From: Yamagishiella unicocca
Lineage: Eukaryota; Chlorophyta; Chlorophyceae; Chlamydomonadales; Volvocaceae
DNA: 64,000 nt
Direction of reading: 5' to 3'
NCBI GenBank assembly: GCA_003116995.1
Contig: BDSL01000056.1
Location: 62,001-126,000 of the forward strand
The translations under genes and the position numbers were made by a program. Shown piece by piece: positions 21,682 through 34,300 of the stretch. How positions within the stretch are numbered: position 1 is the first letter of the stretch; each line of letters opens with the position of its first letter. The notes below the pieces were generated by a model that was not told the DNA's origin, did not search any database, and saw nothing but the letters and a program-made list of their open reading frames with translations.

Positions 21682-22335
21682 GGCTAGGAGTCTACGATAC
21701 GACACGGTGCAGCGGCGAATACCGGTACGTAAAGAAAGCCAAAACCAGGCGAACACCGTGTATGAGAGCGAAACTCACTTTAAGGGGCTGCCTGTTTGCA
21801 GGAATTTGGTAGTTACTGTTAATCGAACTTGCGGAGGGGACACTCTCCCTGTACTGCGTTCGATTCTGTTAAGAGGTCCTGCAAACGGGACGCCTTCCGA
21901 TCCAATACTACCCTGATCCCGAACCAACCTGACTGGTTTGAAAGTCGTGAATACGCCTGAATTGCCCGGACGTCCGACGCAGCCGGGTCCAGAGGCGCTC
22001 TTTGCTCAACCTCCAGTCTTCACAGTCACTACCAAAGGGACCCGCTTCGCAACAGCAGACCCTCAAGGCCGACGAATCGTGAGCTTCTCCAACACCTTCG
22101 CTTAGATTGGCCTCGTGTTCGTCGTGGCGCTGACGAATACTCAAAACCAAACCCTAGCTGTGACCAGTGTTGTGCCTACGTACCCTTAACGTTGGTGCAA
22201 CGCCCCTGACAGGCAGTGACGGAACATTGAAGTTGTAAAGGGTGCACCATATCCTTGAGACACTTAGGAATCGTCCGCACAGCCCTCGACGGGCAACGTT
22301 AGTTCGTATCTGGCGAGCGCTATCGAGCCGGTTAA
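21682..22335. promoter_or_regulatory. divergent (possibly shared) promoter region
   Basis: 654 bp separate the deiminase ATG (minus, 21681) from the inferred symporter ATG (plus, 22336). The region contains no exon I can recognise. No clear TATA box or known operator was found. Confidence 0.45.
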
Positions 22336-25300
22336 ATGGCCGGTAAGACCACCTTGCCACACCACACGCTTCGGAATATAGGATGAACAATAGTGGGCCC
22401 CTGGTGCGCGCGTAACCTCAAAGCCGCTGAGGAGCAGCTGAAGCCCTTGCCGCTCGTCCATTTTCCTCACATTAAATCCCTCCTTGAGCGCCATTTTTGA
22501 AGTCATTGCCGGCCGTGCGCTGCAGTTTATTGTACGGAGGACAACTTTGAGATCACGCCGGGGGTGTTCACACACTCGCTCACGAAGGAGCAAGTTGAAG
22601 CGGAGTATGGCTGCTGCCAGAAATTCGTTTGCGGCATCCTATGCCCGGCGCCCTTCAACAGCGACGGCGTGGCAGTGCAATATGGCGTGCCTGTGGCGGT
22701 GGTCTCGCTAACGGTGTGTCGGGAGTAGCCTCGATCTGCAGCAGCGAGCAGTAGCGGCAGCAGTTGTAGCAGAGCTGTATGTATGTCTAGAGCGCGGGAG
22801 GTGATGGCGATAAACCGGTTAATACGACATAGTAGACCAAGGGGGGGGGCCGAGCGCGTCGAACGGTTGGTTGGGCGGCCGTCTGACCCCCACTCACCTC
22901 TGCGGCGGCGGCTGATCGGGTTTTCCTCTTCAGTGCCGACCCACGGGTTTTCCTGCCATGCCTCTGCGGCGAGCGGAGCGTCCCTCTCCGTGCAGGCCAA
23001 GCAACTCCGTGTCGGCCGACACGCACACCATTAGTCACCATTCATGCGCGAGCCTGCTGTACGCACCGGCCGACACGCACACTTCATTCATGCGCGAGCC
23101 TGCTGTACGCACCGGCCGACACGCACACTTCATTCATGCGCGAGCCTGCTGTACGTGCCTGGCTGGGCGGGGTAGCGGGTAGGTATGCAGACAGATACAC
23201 ACCAGCCACATCGAGAATATCGTTCGGGATGGGGCGGTGCGCAGCACATCGTACTCGTCGTTTGTACACGCAACGGCAGCGAGCCATGCATGCGGCGTTT
23301 CCCGTTGAACGAATACACGCAAGCTGCCACGGCATGGCGCGTGATGCGGGGGGTTCGAGGGAAACCCGTGGATGTCCGAAAAAATCGTTTAAAACAGAAG
23401 TTTTGAGATGCATGCGGGAGAATGCGCGTGATGCGGGGGGGGGGCCGCGCGTGCTCGCCCCCAACCACCTGCCAGCCAGGTGATGACCCGGCACGTGACC
23501 TTCAGGAGCACAAGCGGTTTGCTGGGGGCGGAGAACGCGACCAGTGTGCATTTGTTTTATTCTGCGCTCATTTGCTGGGCATGCAGTCCCGTGTCCACGG
23601 ATACATCAACCGTACATTTCCGCCGCCCTGTACCCGCCGTACACCCGTACATGCACGTCTTGTCTGTGCGACGCACATACATACTTGCGCCTCGGCAGCA
23701 CCAGCCTGCGTGCGTGGCTGGCCTGGGCGGCGGGAGCCAGCAGAAGGCAGGGAGCAAAAGGCAGATGTCGGCCGCATGCGCATGTCCCTTGCTTGCCCCC
23801 AATTACCCGGCACCGCACAACCTGCCTACCCTCCTACCTAATCAACCAACCATTGCCCAACTGGCCAACTGTGGTTTCTCCTCCTTGGCCCCCTCGCTCC
23901 CTATCCCCCTCCCTGCAGTGGTTCATCATGGCGCTCATCATCGCGCGCTTCACCATCAAAGGCGACGCGCGAAACTTCTTCGTGTGCAATCGGTACGCTT
24001 GACGGAACCAGTAATGGTGGTATGTGCGTACTCGCGTGTAGGTGATAGCTGCCACGAACTCAGCGAGCTCAGCTCAGCCCGCACTGAAATGAAGCACGGT
24101 AGGGGCGCTGATTAAGGCTGCGATTGAAGACGGAACGAGCTGAGAGCCGAAACCGCGAGTGCTCCGGCTGGGAGCCGCATGCGCGCGGGGAAATGCCGCG
24201 CCAAGGAGGGGCAGGTCACGGGTTCATTCCTTTACGCGAACTAGCTACTAGATAGATAGGCAATCGCGCCCCGCCTGGACAGCGTAAGTGGCGCGTCGTC
24301 ATCCCCGTCGGCGGTCGATGGCTACGATCCGTCGTGTCCCCGTGGTCCGCCATTATTCATTCTGTTCCACATTCCGATTCCATCCAGCTGCAGCGGCGAT
24401 GTATTCTGGCTCTCGCGATGATGAGTCACGATCAGATAGGGGCGTACGTCGTCGGAAAGCGCGGCTTCAAAACCCTAACCTGGTGTCCGTAGCGGACGAG
24501 CAGTCCCACGAGGCAGAAGGTCTATTTGAGAAAAATGGCACAAACCAAGAAGTTTCGACGCGTTGGCGCATGTCGAGTGAGCGGCGGGTAAATAGTAAGC
24601 AATCAGTACATCAGCTTAGGGCGCAGGAGTTCGATAGGTATAATTCAGTTTATCGCTGCAGGGTCTGCGGGTCTGGTTGGGCAGATGTGCCATTAGAAGC
24701 ATACCGGCACAATGTGTTCCGGAGCCACAGTAGGACGCGACGTCTCGTACAGCCCGCGCTGACGGCCTCGTCGTTCAGGCACGCAACGTAGGCTCGGTCG
24801 GCAATTGTATTCCAGCCTGTTAGGAAGCTTCTTTCCCTTTTTGCGTTGCCTGAAGTCGTTTGTCACAATCCCACCCAAATCAGACGCTGAATGCAGCGGA
24901 TGAAATTCTCTGCACCGCCGTGTGTCTGATGTGGCTTTACGTCGCTGCGAGGACGCTCTCCGTCTGTCTGCGCTGCGCACAGTTGGTTGGCGCCTGTTGG
25001 AGGCCCCGCTCTTGCACGTCCGGAGGTACACAATATTCACGATAGGCTAAATTATTGCTTGGATCGTTCCTTCCACCGCCCCACAGGACCCTGCCGCTTT
25101 ACGTCGTTACATGCGCGCTGCTGGCTCAGGGGCTGGACTCTAATGCCACGCTAGGTCAGTTCAATTGGGCCCCCCGGCCCCCCTTGGCAGCACATGCATA
25201 ATATCCGCGCGTTCGTGTGCAGCCAGGGCGCGGAACAGGACGGCTGGGGTTCGCTGCTGCTGGACTGAGGGGGTTGATGAAGCAGCTCGGTCCGCGCCGT

Positions 25301-28300
25301 ACCTGCTGTACGGCGGCTCAGGTTCCATAGCGTCATGCTGCCAAGCTACGCTGCGCGATGCTCCGTGGCTTGTCACACTGGACGTATGTTTGCGTGGTCC
25401 TCGAGCGACGCCGGTGTGTGGGCTACTGGGTACACGTGGTTCGGTGTGAGTCGTGCGACCCGGTGCGCGAGCTGGTAAGCCGGAACTTGCGCAACGGCGG
25501 AAGCGGCGGCGGCGGCAGCGGCGGCGGCAGCAGCGGCGACAGCAGCGGCAGCAGCGGCGGCAGCGGCGGCGGCAGCAGCGGCGGCAGCAGCGGCAGCAGC
25601 GGCGGCAGCGGCGGCGGCAGCAGCGGCGGCAGCGGTAGCGGCAGCAGCGGCGGCAGCGGTAGCGGCGGCAGCGGCGGCAGCAGCGGCGGCAGCGGCAGCT
25701 GCGGCGGCAGCAGCGGCGGCAGCAGCGGCGGCAGCAGCGGCGGCAGCAGCGGCGGCAGCAGCGGCGGCAGCGGCTGCGGCAGCAGCGGCGGCAGCAGCGG
25801 CGGCAGCGGCGGCAGCGGCGGCAGCAGCGGCGGCAGCAGCGGCGGCAGCAGCGGCGGCAGCAGCGGCGGCAGCGGTAGCGGCAGCGGCGGCGGCAGCAGC
25901 GGCGGCAGCAGCGGCGGCAGCAGCGGCGGCAGCAACAACGGCGGCAGCAACAACGGCGGCAGCGGCGGCGGCAGCAGCGGCGGTAGCAGCGGCGGCAGCG
26001 GCGGAGCAGCGGCGGTAGTGGCAGCAGCGGCAGCAGCAGCCGGGGCCAGTAGCAGCAGCAGTCTTGCGCGGACTGCATGGGCGATGCAGCATGAGGCCGC
26101 AGTCGTGAAAGGGACCACGAGGGCGGTGCGGGTTCGTCCAGTTAGACCGCTAGCCGCATGCGTCGAATGCAGGTGGACGAGGAGGGCAGCTAGCGCGCGC
26201 GCAGCCTCGCGACCTCTCATCAGCTGCCCGCCCAGGTTCACGGGTGGCAGTCGAGCAGGATCCGCAGCGCCTCAGGCCAGCTGCCTGAAAGGCTCCACCG
26301 CAGTGCCCGACTCGCCGAACCGCCCCACTCACCCGCCGCCGAACCGTCCCACTCACCCGCCGCCGAACCGTCCCACTCACCCGCCGCCGAACCGTCCCGC
26401 TCACCCGCTGTGCCCCCCAACACACGCACACAGGCAACGTCACGAACGCCTACCGCTACGGCTTCTGGGGTGAGCGCTGAGCAGCCAGGGTCGGGGTGGG
26501 CATGGTCGGGCTGGGCTGGGCTGGGCTGGGCTTGCGGGCAGCTGTCGGTAGCGAGGACTGAGGTGGGCTGGGCTGGTACGGGTAGGGGTCGGTAGCGAGG
26601 ACTGGTCTGGGCTGGGTTGGGCTTGCCGTCGTTCCCGGCTGCATCCTCGCCTATCCGCCTAGAGCCCCCAGTACGGCCCCACTCGTGCGTAGCTGCACGT
26701 GCGAGAGGGAGCAGCGTGCGGCGGAGAGGCGGCGGCGGCGGGTGACGCCGTAACGCCTGCGTGGCGGCGGCGGGTGACGCCGTAACGCCTGCGTGGCGGC
26801 GGCGGGCGGCCGCAGCTGCCGGCACAGGCGGCGCTTGCCTTTGAAGTTGCTTGCCAGGCTGTTGTTTCGGGGGCGTGGGGGGCCCGGGTGTACAGCATGT
26901 GCTGCTGGGTGTCGAGAGGCAGGGCGCGGGCGTCGACATACACACGCACACGCATACATCGGTGCCTGTCTGCGGCCGCTAGCGCCTCGCGATGGCGGCG
27001 ACGGAAGGATGGCTGTTTGGGTGGATGGCTGGCTGGGTGGATGGCTGGGTGGGTGGATGGCTGGGTGGGTGGGTAGGTACAGGCACCCAGACATCGGGCT
27101 GGCGGGCTTATGGGAGTCCTGATGCGGGCCCCACACCTGCCGCCGCTGCCTCCTGCTGCCGCCTGCTGGTCCCATGGGTCGCTCCCGCCGCCCACCACCG
27201 CCGCCGCTGCCCGTTGACGCGTCGTCGCCGCAGATGGAGCCATGCTGCCACTGGGCCTCGGCGTTTCGCTGATCATCGTGAGTGAGCTGATGGGAGGGGC
27301 CTTATGGGAGGGGTCATGCGAGCGCGGAGAATGAAGTGAGAGGGGTCGAGCGGGCACAGACAATAAAGTGGGGGGGGGGGTTAGAGGGTACAGAGAATGG
27401 AGTGGGGGGGGCCAGGTTGCGCGGCTCGCGGACCGGGCTGAGGCCATCGGCGGCTCGTCAGTGGCCTGATGTCGGTAGGGTAGGCAGGGTTTGCGAACCT
27501 AGCCTATCCACTTGCTCACTCATCCGCCAAGCGCTGAACCCAAATCAGGGAGTTGGAAGGGGGCATTCCTGGCTGGCGGGCCGGCAGGGTGGAATGCGCG
27601 ATGGTGTATCGCCAGCGGATAAGGTTCAAACGATTCAACGATGACGTATTGTCAGCAGCGGATACGGTTTAGCGATGGTGTACTGCCAGCAGCGGATACG
27701 GTTTAACGATGGTGCATCGCCAGCGGATATGGTGGCGCTGGGTGGCTCGTTGGAAGCTGCCGAGGCCACTGCAGCCCATATCGTGCGGCCACCGGCGGGA
27801 TGTTGCTCTTACAGCCGTTGGGACGTGCGATCTCGCGCTTGTCGGTTGACTCCCGGTGGGGTGCGCGGGTGAAGTCCTGGGCGGGCAGGCGGGTGCCAGC
27901 ACCCCCCCACGATCGGCGACGTGGCCAACGGACTCCCTCGGCAACGTGGCCAACGGACTCCCTCGGCAACGTGGCCAACGGACTCCCTCGGCGACGTGGC
28001 CAACGGACTCCCTCGGCGACGTGGCCAACGGACTCCCTCGGCAACGTGGCCAACGGACTCCCTCGGCGACGTGGCCAACGGACTCCCTCGGCGACGTGGC
28101 CAACGGACTCCCTCGGCGACGTGGCCAACGGACTCCCTCGGCGACGTGGCCAACGGACTCCCTCGGCGACGTGGCCAACGGACTCCCTCGGCGACGTGGC
28201 CAACGGACTCCCTCGGCGACGTGGCCAACGGACTCCCTCGGCGACGTGGCCAACGGACTCCCTCGGCAACGGCCGCCCTGGGGCCCCCCCCTCCCCCCCC

Positions 28301-31300
28301 TCGACCCCCCCCAGAACGGCTTTCTGCTGGCCGCGCCCATCAACCGAATGGGGCTGCTCACACTGCCGGAGCTGTACGGCAGGAAGTACGGGGGCCTAAC
28401 GGAGGTATGCGGGGGTGTACGGCAGGAAGTACGGGGGCCTCACGGAGGTATGCGGGGGTGTACGGCAGGAAGTACGGGGGCCTCACGGAGGTATGTGTGG
28501 CGGGGATGTTTTAGACGTACGCTGTGTGCCCCTCGCGTGTATCGCGTGTATCGCCACCAAGAGGCTCCACACGGAGGAAGATGATCGGTCCGGGCGGCAC
28601 TGTTCCCCACGCCGCGTTCCACATTTTATCTCATATCCGTAAATCAAATTGCAAACGTTTTACAATAGAAAAGTTACCCCAAAGTCACAGAGGTCCGGTG
28701 CAGAGGCTTCTGTGACGGAGCCGAGTTTCAGCTTGTGTACTCCTTGACTGTTGATTCCGCCGCTGCTGCCCCACCTTCCTCTCCGCCCTCCGCCCTACCT
28801 TCCCCCCTGCCCTCTGCCCCCTGCTGTGCGCTCCTCTTCACCCCCCCCCAGGTGATCGTCTCCTGCATCGAGATCGTGTCATTCACGTTCCTACTGGCAG
28901 GTGGGCTCACGCCGGGGCTCGGAGGGCGTTTGGGAGGGGCGGTTTTGGGGATGTGTTTTAAATATGCTGAGCTGAGCCGCGAAGGAGGCTTAGCGCGAGG
29001 AGACCAAGGAATCCGGGGGATGTGTGTGTATGTGTGTATGTGTGGTTACATCCTCTCACATCCCCTCACATCCCCTCATCACCTCTCCGCACGCACCATC
29101 CAGGCAACCTTGTGGGTATCTCGCTGGTGCTGCAGTTCTGTTTCGGCCTGCCCAAGGGCGCCTGCATCGTCATCAGCGGCACCGTGCTGGCGCTGTACTC
29201 GGCCAGCGGCGGCCTCTTCTCAGTCGCCCTCACGGACGTCCCGCAGGTCCGTAGGGGGGCGATGTGTATGAGCGCTCCACGTGCTGCCGCCTGATCGCAG
29301 CGGATCCATAGGATCCAGACGGATCCAGACGGATCCAGGCGGATCCAGACGGATCCAGACGGATCCAACAGGCGGCAGCTGGCGGCACTCGCATCCTCCT
29401 CAGTCGCCGGATGCCCCTGGACCTCAGCGTGCATGCCTACAGCCTCCTAGATAGCCTCCTCGTTTTGGACGTGAAATGGAACCGGTCGCGCCTGCCTCCC
29501 TGCCGCCATGCCGTACGTTCGGGTTGTGGCTGCAGCCCCATCGCCTCCGCTCGCTCCTCCGGCCCCCCAATCGTCGTGCTCCTACGCGAGCTGCTGCTGT
29601 CGTACGACCGATCCTGCGCCTCATTCTTGACTTGCTGGTCCGCCCCTCGCTCGCCGGGGCCTGCGCACAACCAACAACCAACAATCAACAACCAACAACC
29701 CTGCATACCTGCAACAACCGATAACCACTTGCCTGCGCATGCATATTCGCTGTGGGTGCGCGTGCGGGTGTGCAGGTGATAGGCGGCTTCACTGCCTTCC
29801 TCGCCACCACCATCTACATGTTCACACACGAGTCCGAGCCACATGCGGCGCCCCCCAGTTTGGGCTTTGCCTTGGACCTTGGGAACAACGTGACGGTGGG
29901 TGCGTGATGAGCTGGCCGACCCGGCCGACTCAATCGACCCAGTGGCGGACTGACTGATGGCTTGCGGTGATGCGCCTCGTGACACATGGAGCCCTAGCGT
30001 GCGCGCAACTGCACTCCAGCCTCCCCCCACCTGCCCTCCACCGAAGGCCGCCGAAGGTCGACCTACGGCCTCCGAGTTTAGGTTTCCTCAACCAGGTTCT
30101 CCAGCATGCATCTCCAAACGTCTGTCCTCATACATCGGTTTTCCTTTCGTACACGGGTTTTCATTGCACCCCCCCACCACCACCACCTGAACCCCTCCGG
30201 GCTGCTGGAGTGCCGCGTGCTGGTGCGCGCGTTCCGCAACGTGTACTGATTGGCTGTGTGTATGTGCCCCCCCTCCGCCCCCGGCCCCCAGGCCCGCACC
30301 CCAGGCTACGTGGGCCCTGTGGACTGCACCGACCCCGCCACCGGCCTCTCCACATGCGACAACTTCGCGTACCCTATCGGCGACAAGCTGGTGCGTCCTG
30401 CTGACGATTATTGTGGAGCAGTAGTGGCTGCGAGTGGCTGTGAAGCAGTAGTGGCTGCGAGTGGCTGGTCCCCGGTCTAATGTGTAGAGGCAGGGTGCTC
30501 CACTACCTGTTGCCTTGTTGGCTCAGCTCTTGCCATAGCTTGCGTTTCGTTCGGGAGCGTGGCTACATGGCTTCAAAACAGTGTGTGTGCGGTATTTTCG
30601 TGTGAGTGTATGTGTGTGAGCGCGATTGTGTTGAGCGACCCGCGAACCCACCCGCCCGCGAACGAACCCGCCCGCCTCCATGCCCCTGCCTCTGCAGGTG
30701 TACGACAACTCCATGTCCGACCCCGACGCCTACGCGCCCTTCCCCAACGCCATTTTGCTCAACTGGGCGACCATCTTCGTGCTGGGGCTGGGTAACCTGT
30801 GTGCACTGGACTATCAGGTGTGTGGGTGGGGTGGATATATATGGGGGGAGGCCCCAGGTGGGGGGTGGCATGAAAAACAGGTTACACGACATGGGTATAA
30901 AAACAGGTGGGGAGGGGGGGGGGGAAATCGCACGGACGGAGGCAAGGCAGAGAGGACGGACCTATGCTCGACGTGAGGTCACTGGCCTTCGGTCACTGGC
31001 CGCCAGGGCTGGTGCCGCCTTGCTCCATGTTCGTTAACCCATCGGCTTGCCGTGTGGGCTCGCCGTGTCGTACGTGCCGTTCCTCCTGCTACGTAGTAAC
31101 CCTTAACTCAGAGAGATCGCAGCTACCCGCTCGCGGCTGTCGTACGTAACTCACATCCACTCGTTGTGGCCGGTAGGTGCCACGCGGCAGATATCGCCAA
31201 ATAAACTTGCTCGTCCATCCGCCCTGTCGTACGCAGTCTCGCTGCATGGCCGCCAAGAGCCCCAAGGTGGCGCGCATCGCCAACTTCGTGGCGGGGACGG

Positions 31301-34300
31301 TGCTGGTGGGGCTCGGGGTGCCGTTTGGGCTGCTGGCTGGGCTGGCGCGGAAGCGGCTTGGGCCGGACTCGCAGGTGCGTGTGGAGAGGGGGGGGGGTTA
31401 AAAAACCGTTTACACGACCGGACAGTATAGTTGGCGCATGGTCGTCGGACACCCGGGGGTGTATAAAAACCGTTTTACGCAACGGGACAGGATAGTTGGC
31501 GAATGGTCGTCGGACACCAGTTTTGTGGGCACACCCGGAGTGGAGCAGCAGGGAGCGAGGTCAGGGAGCAAGGGTGGGGGAGCAAGGGTGAGGGAGAGGG
31601 ATGAAGGGGGGAGAGGGTTGAGTGGATGGGTGCAGGAGGGGGTGAGGGAAGAGGTGCGGGGGTGAGTGCGTGGGTGCCGTGCAATCATGTCCGCCCGCCC
31701 GTCGCTGCCGCCGCCTCCTGTGTACGGCAAGGGAGGTCGTCGTACAGCAATGTCCGCGGCCGTTGTGGGTCCGCGCTGTGATGCGAGTGGCGGCAAAGGG
31801 GGCGGCGGGGGACAAGGAGGGTATATGTAGGCAGCAGGAGGGGCAAGCGGACGGCAAAGGGGGCGGACAAACTTGAAAACCTACCCTGCCCGGCCAATGC
31901 GTGGAGCCAGGAGGGATCGAAGGGAGGGAGGGGCGAAAGCTTGCTCTCACCCGCATCATAACCGGCCCCGCTCCTGCCCCCCCAATAACGACCCAGGCCC
32001 CGAGTAACCCTTTCCGGCGCCCCCCACCCCGTACGCACCCAATACATTTCCCCAGTCGCGTTACCGGTTCTTTTATGTACCCCCCCCCCGGGTCTGTCCT
32101 AAACGGTTTTTATTTCGTACACGGGTGTTCCTTTTACCCCCGTGCGTCCGGGTTACTTTTTATACCCGGCGCCCCTCCCCCGACCTCGCCACCCCCCCGC
32201 CGCAGTATGCCGAGTTCAACACCGACACGTGCAGCGCTCCTCTCGGACTGCCCAGCTGCGCCGAGTGGTTGTCTGACGACAAATTCGCGCTGTTCAAACT
32301 ACTGTGGGAGTACGTGAGTGGGGGCGGGAGGGGAGGGGGGAGGAGGAGCGGGGGTAATGGGCGGAGGGGAAGGAGGGGGAGGATGGCTGGTTTGCGTGGC
32401 TCGGAGCGGTTACCTGGATCGGTCCCCTGCTTCCCGCCCTGCTGCATGTGCTGCCGCTGCGACGCAGGCCCCCAAGGCTCTGGGCGCATGGACCCTGGTG
32501 GCCATCGTGACGGCGTCGATGGTGGGTCGGGGGCGGAAGGGGAAGGGGGGGTGAGGGAAGCTACGAAACCCGGAGGGGTTGCGAGCGAGGAAAACCCGTG
32601 TACGAAGGAAAACCGTTTAGGATTGGACGTTTCGGGATGCATGCTGGAGACCCGGAGGGGAGGGCCCGGGTGGGGGGAGAACAACAAGGCGGAGCTCGCT
32701 ATGCGGCGGTGGCGGCGGATAGAGGACGGCATTAGGGACTAGTGCAGGGGGGGAAGAGAATCGCGGGGGGGGGGAGGAGAAGCGAAGCGCGGGGGGGGGG
32801 GAGGAGAAGCGAAGCGCGGGGGGGGGAGGAGAAGCGAAGCGCGGGGGGGGGAGGAGAAGCGAAGCGCGGGGGGGGGGAAGAGAATCCTCGAATCCACGGC
32901 AGACAAACCGAAGCGTGATGGGGCGCGGGGGGGGGGGTTACAATACTAGAACCGGTAACGCGACTGGGGGAATGTAGCGTGTGCATAGCCTTCGGACACC
33001 GGGACGCGCGCGCGCGCATGCGACACATACACACGGACGCGGCACGGACACGGACACGGGCGCGGAGGGGGGGTGCTCCGCCGCCGCCTTACAACGACCC
33101 TACCGGTATCGTGATGTCGTTCTGGTTGAGTGTGGGCTCGGGGCAGCTTCCGGGGTGTGTGTGCTGCCCGCCGTTTCTCGGTTTACCCTGAGCGTAGCAT
33201 CGGTACGTGCTGTTCCCCGCTGTTCCCCCACATGCACATACACGTGCTGATCTGCCGCATCGCCATCACTACGCCCGCCTCCTTGGTACTTGCATGGAGA
33301 GACCTTTCCAGGCATGCCCCTCCGTCCCCCACCCCCGGTTCTTCTCGCCACTCCCCGCGTGTCGTATAACCGGGTATTCTCTCCCCACGCGGCCTCAACC
33401 CCGCACCCCGCCCCGGTTCTTTTGTGCAGCTCCCCGCACCCCGCCTCTGTTCTTTTCTGTAACGCCCCGCACCCCTCCGATCGTTGCGATGCAGTCCACC
33501 GCCGACGGCGCCATCCTCGCCACCTCCACCGTGATGGCGCACAACATCTGGCGCAAGGTAGGACGGGCGCGACGCACCTGGCGGCAGGCAGCCGTGGCCG
33601 CTGCCTGGCTCCCGCCGCGACGCGACAGCTTGCGCCTCGAACCACGACGACATTGTGCCTGAGCTGTGCGGGTTGGCTGGGCGGCGGTGGCGGTTAGTTC
33701 TGCGCGGTGGCGGTTAGTACTGGGTGGTGGCGGTTAGTTCTGCGCGGTGGCGGTTAGTACTGGGTGGTGGCGGTTAGTTCTGGAGACCCCGAGGTGATCC
33801 AAGTCCCTTGTAGCGCCCCTCGCCTCCTCCGCCCCAAGCCCCCAAACCCCCCAACCCCCCCCCCTACGACCCCCACCTAAACCCCGCCCCCCCTCCGCCC
33901 ACTCACCCGTCGTCGCCAGGTTCCCCGGTACGGCACCAACGAGGGGAACCTGCTCTGGGTCGCTCGAATCTTCCACGTGCCCATGACGGTCATGGCCTGC
34001 TGTGTGGCCGCCTGGGCTTACAACCCCGCCTACCTGCTGGTGGTCGCCTTCGACATCGTGTTCGCCGGCTGCCTGGTGCCGCTGGTGGCGGCGGTGTACT
34101 ACCCGGCGGGAAGCCCCAACGCGGGTGGGTAAAAGCACGTGGGCGGGTAAAAGCACGTGGGTGGGTAAAAGCACGTGGGTGGGTAAAAGCACATGGGCGG
34201 GTAAAAGCACATGGGCGGGTAAAAGCACATGGGCGGGTAAAAGCACATGGGTGGGTAAAAGCACATGGGTGGGTAAAAGCACGTGGGCGGGTAAAAGCAC

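Noticed and set aside
25358..26473. 371-codon Gly/Ser-rich frame and poly-Ala/poly-Cys frames opposite
   Set aside because: All six frames are open through the GGC/AGC repeat. The segment is an intron between phase-matched symporter exons.
27669..28584. Several 140-240-codon frames on both strands
   Set aside because: They come from the 25-bp intronic minisatellite. Only the 90-nt exon at 28315-28404 is coding.
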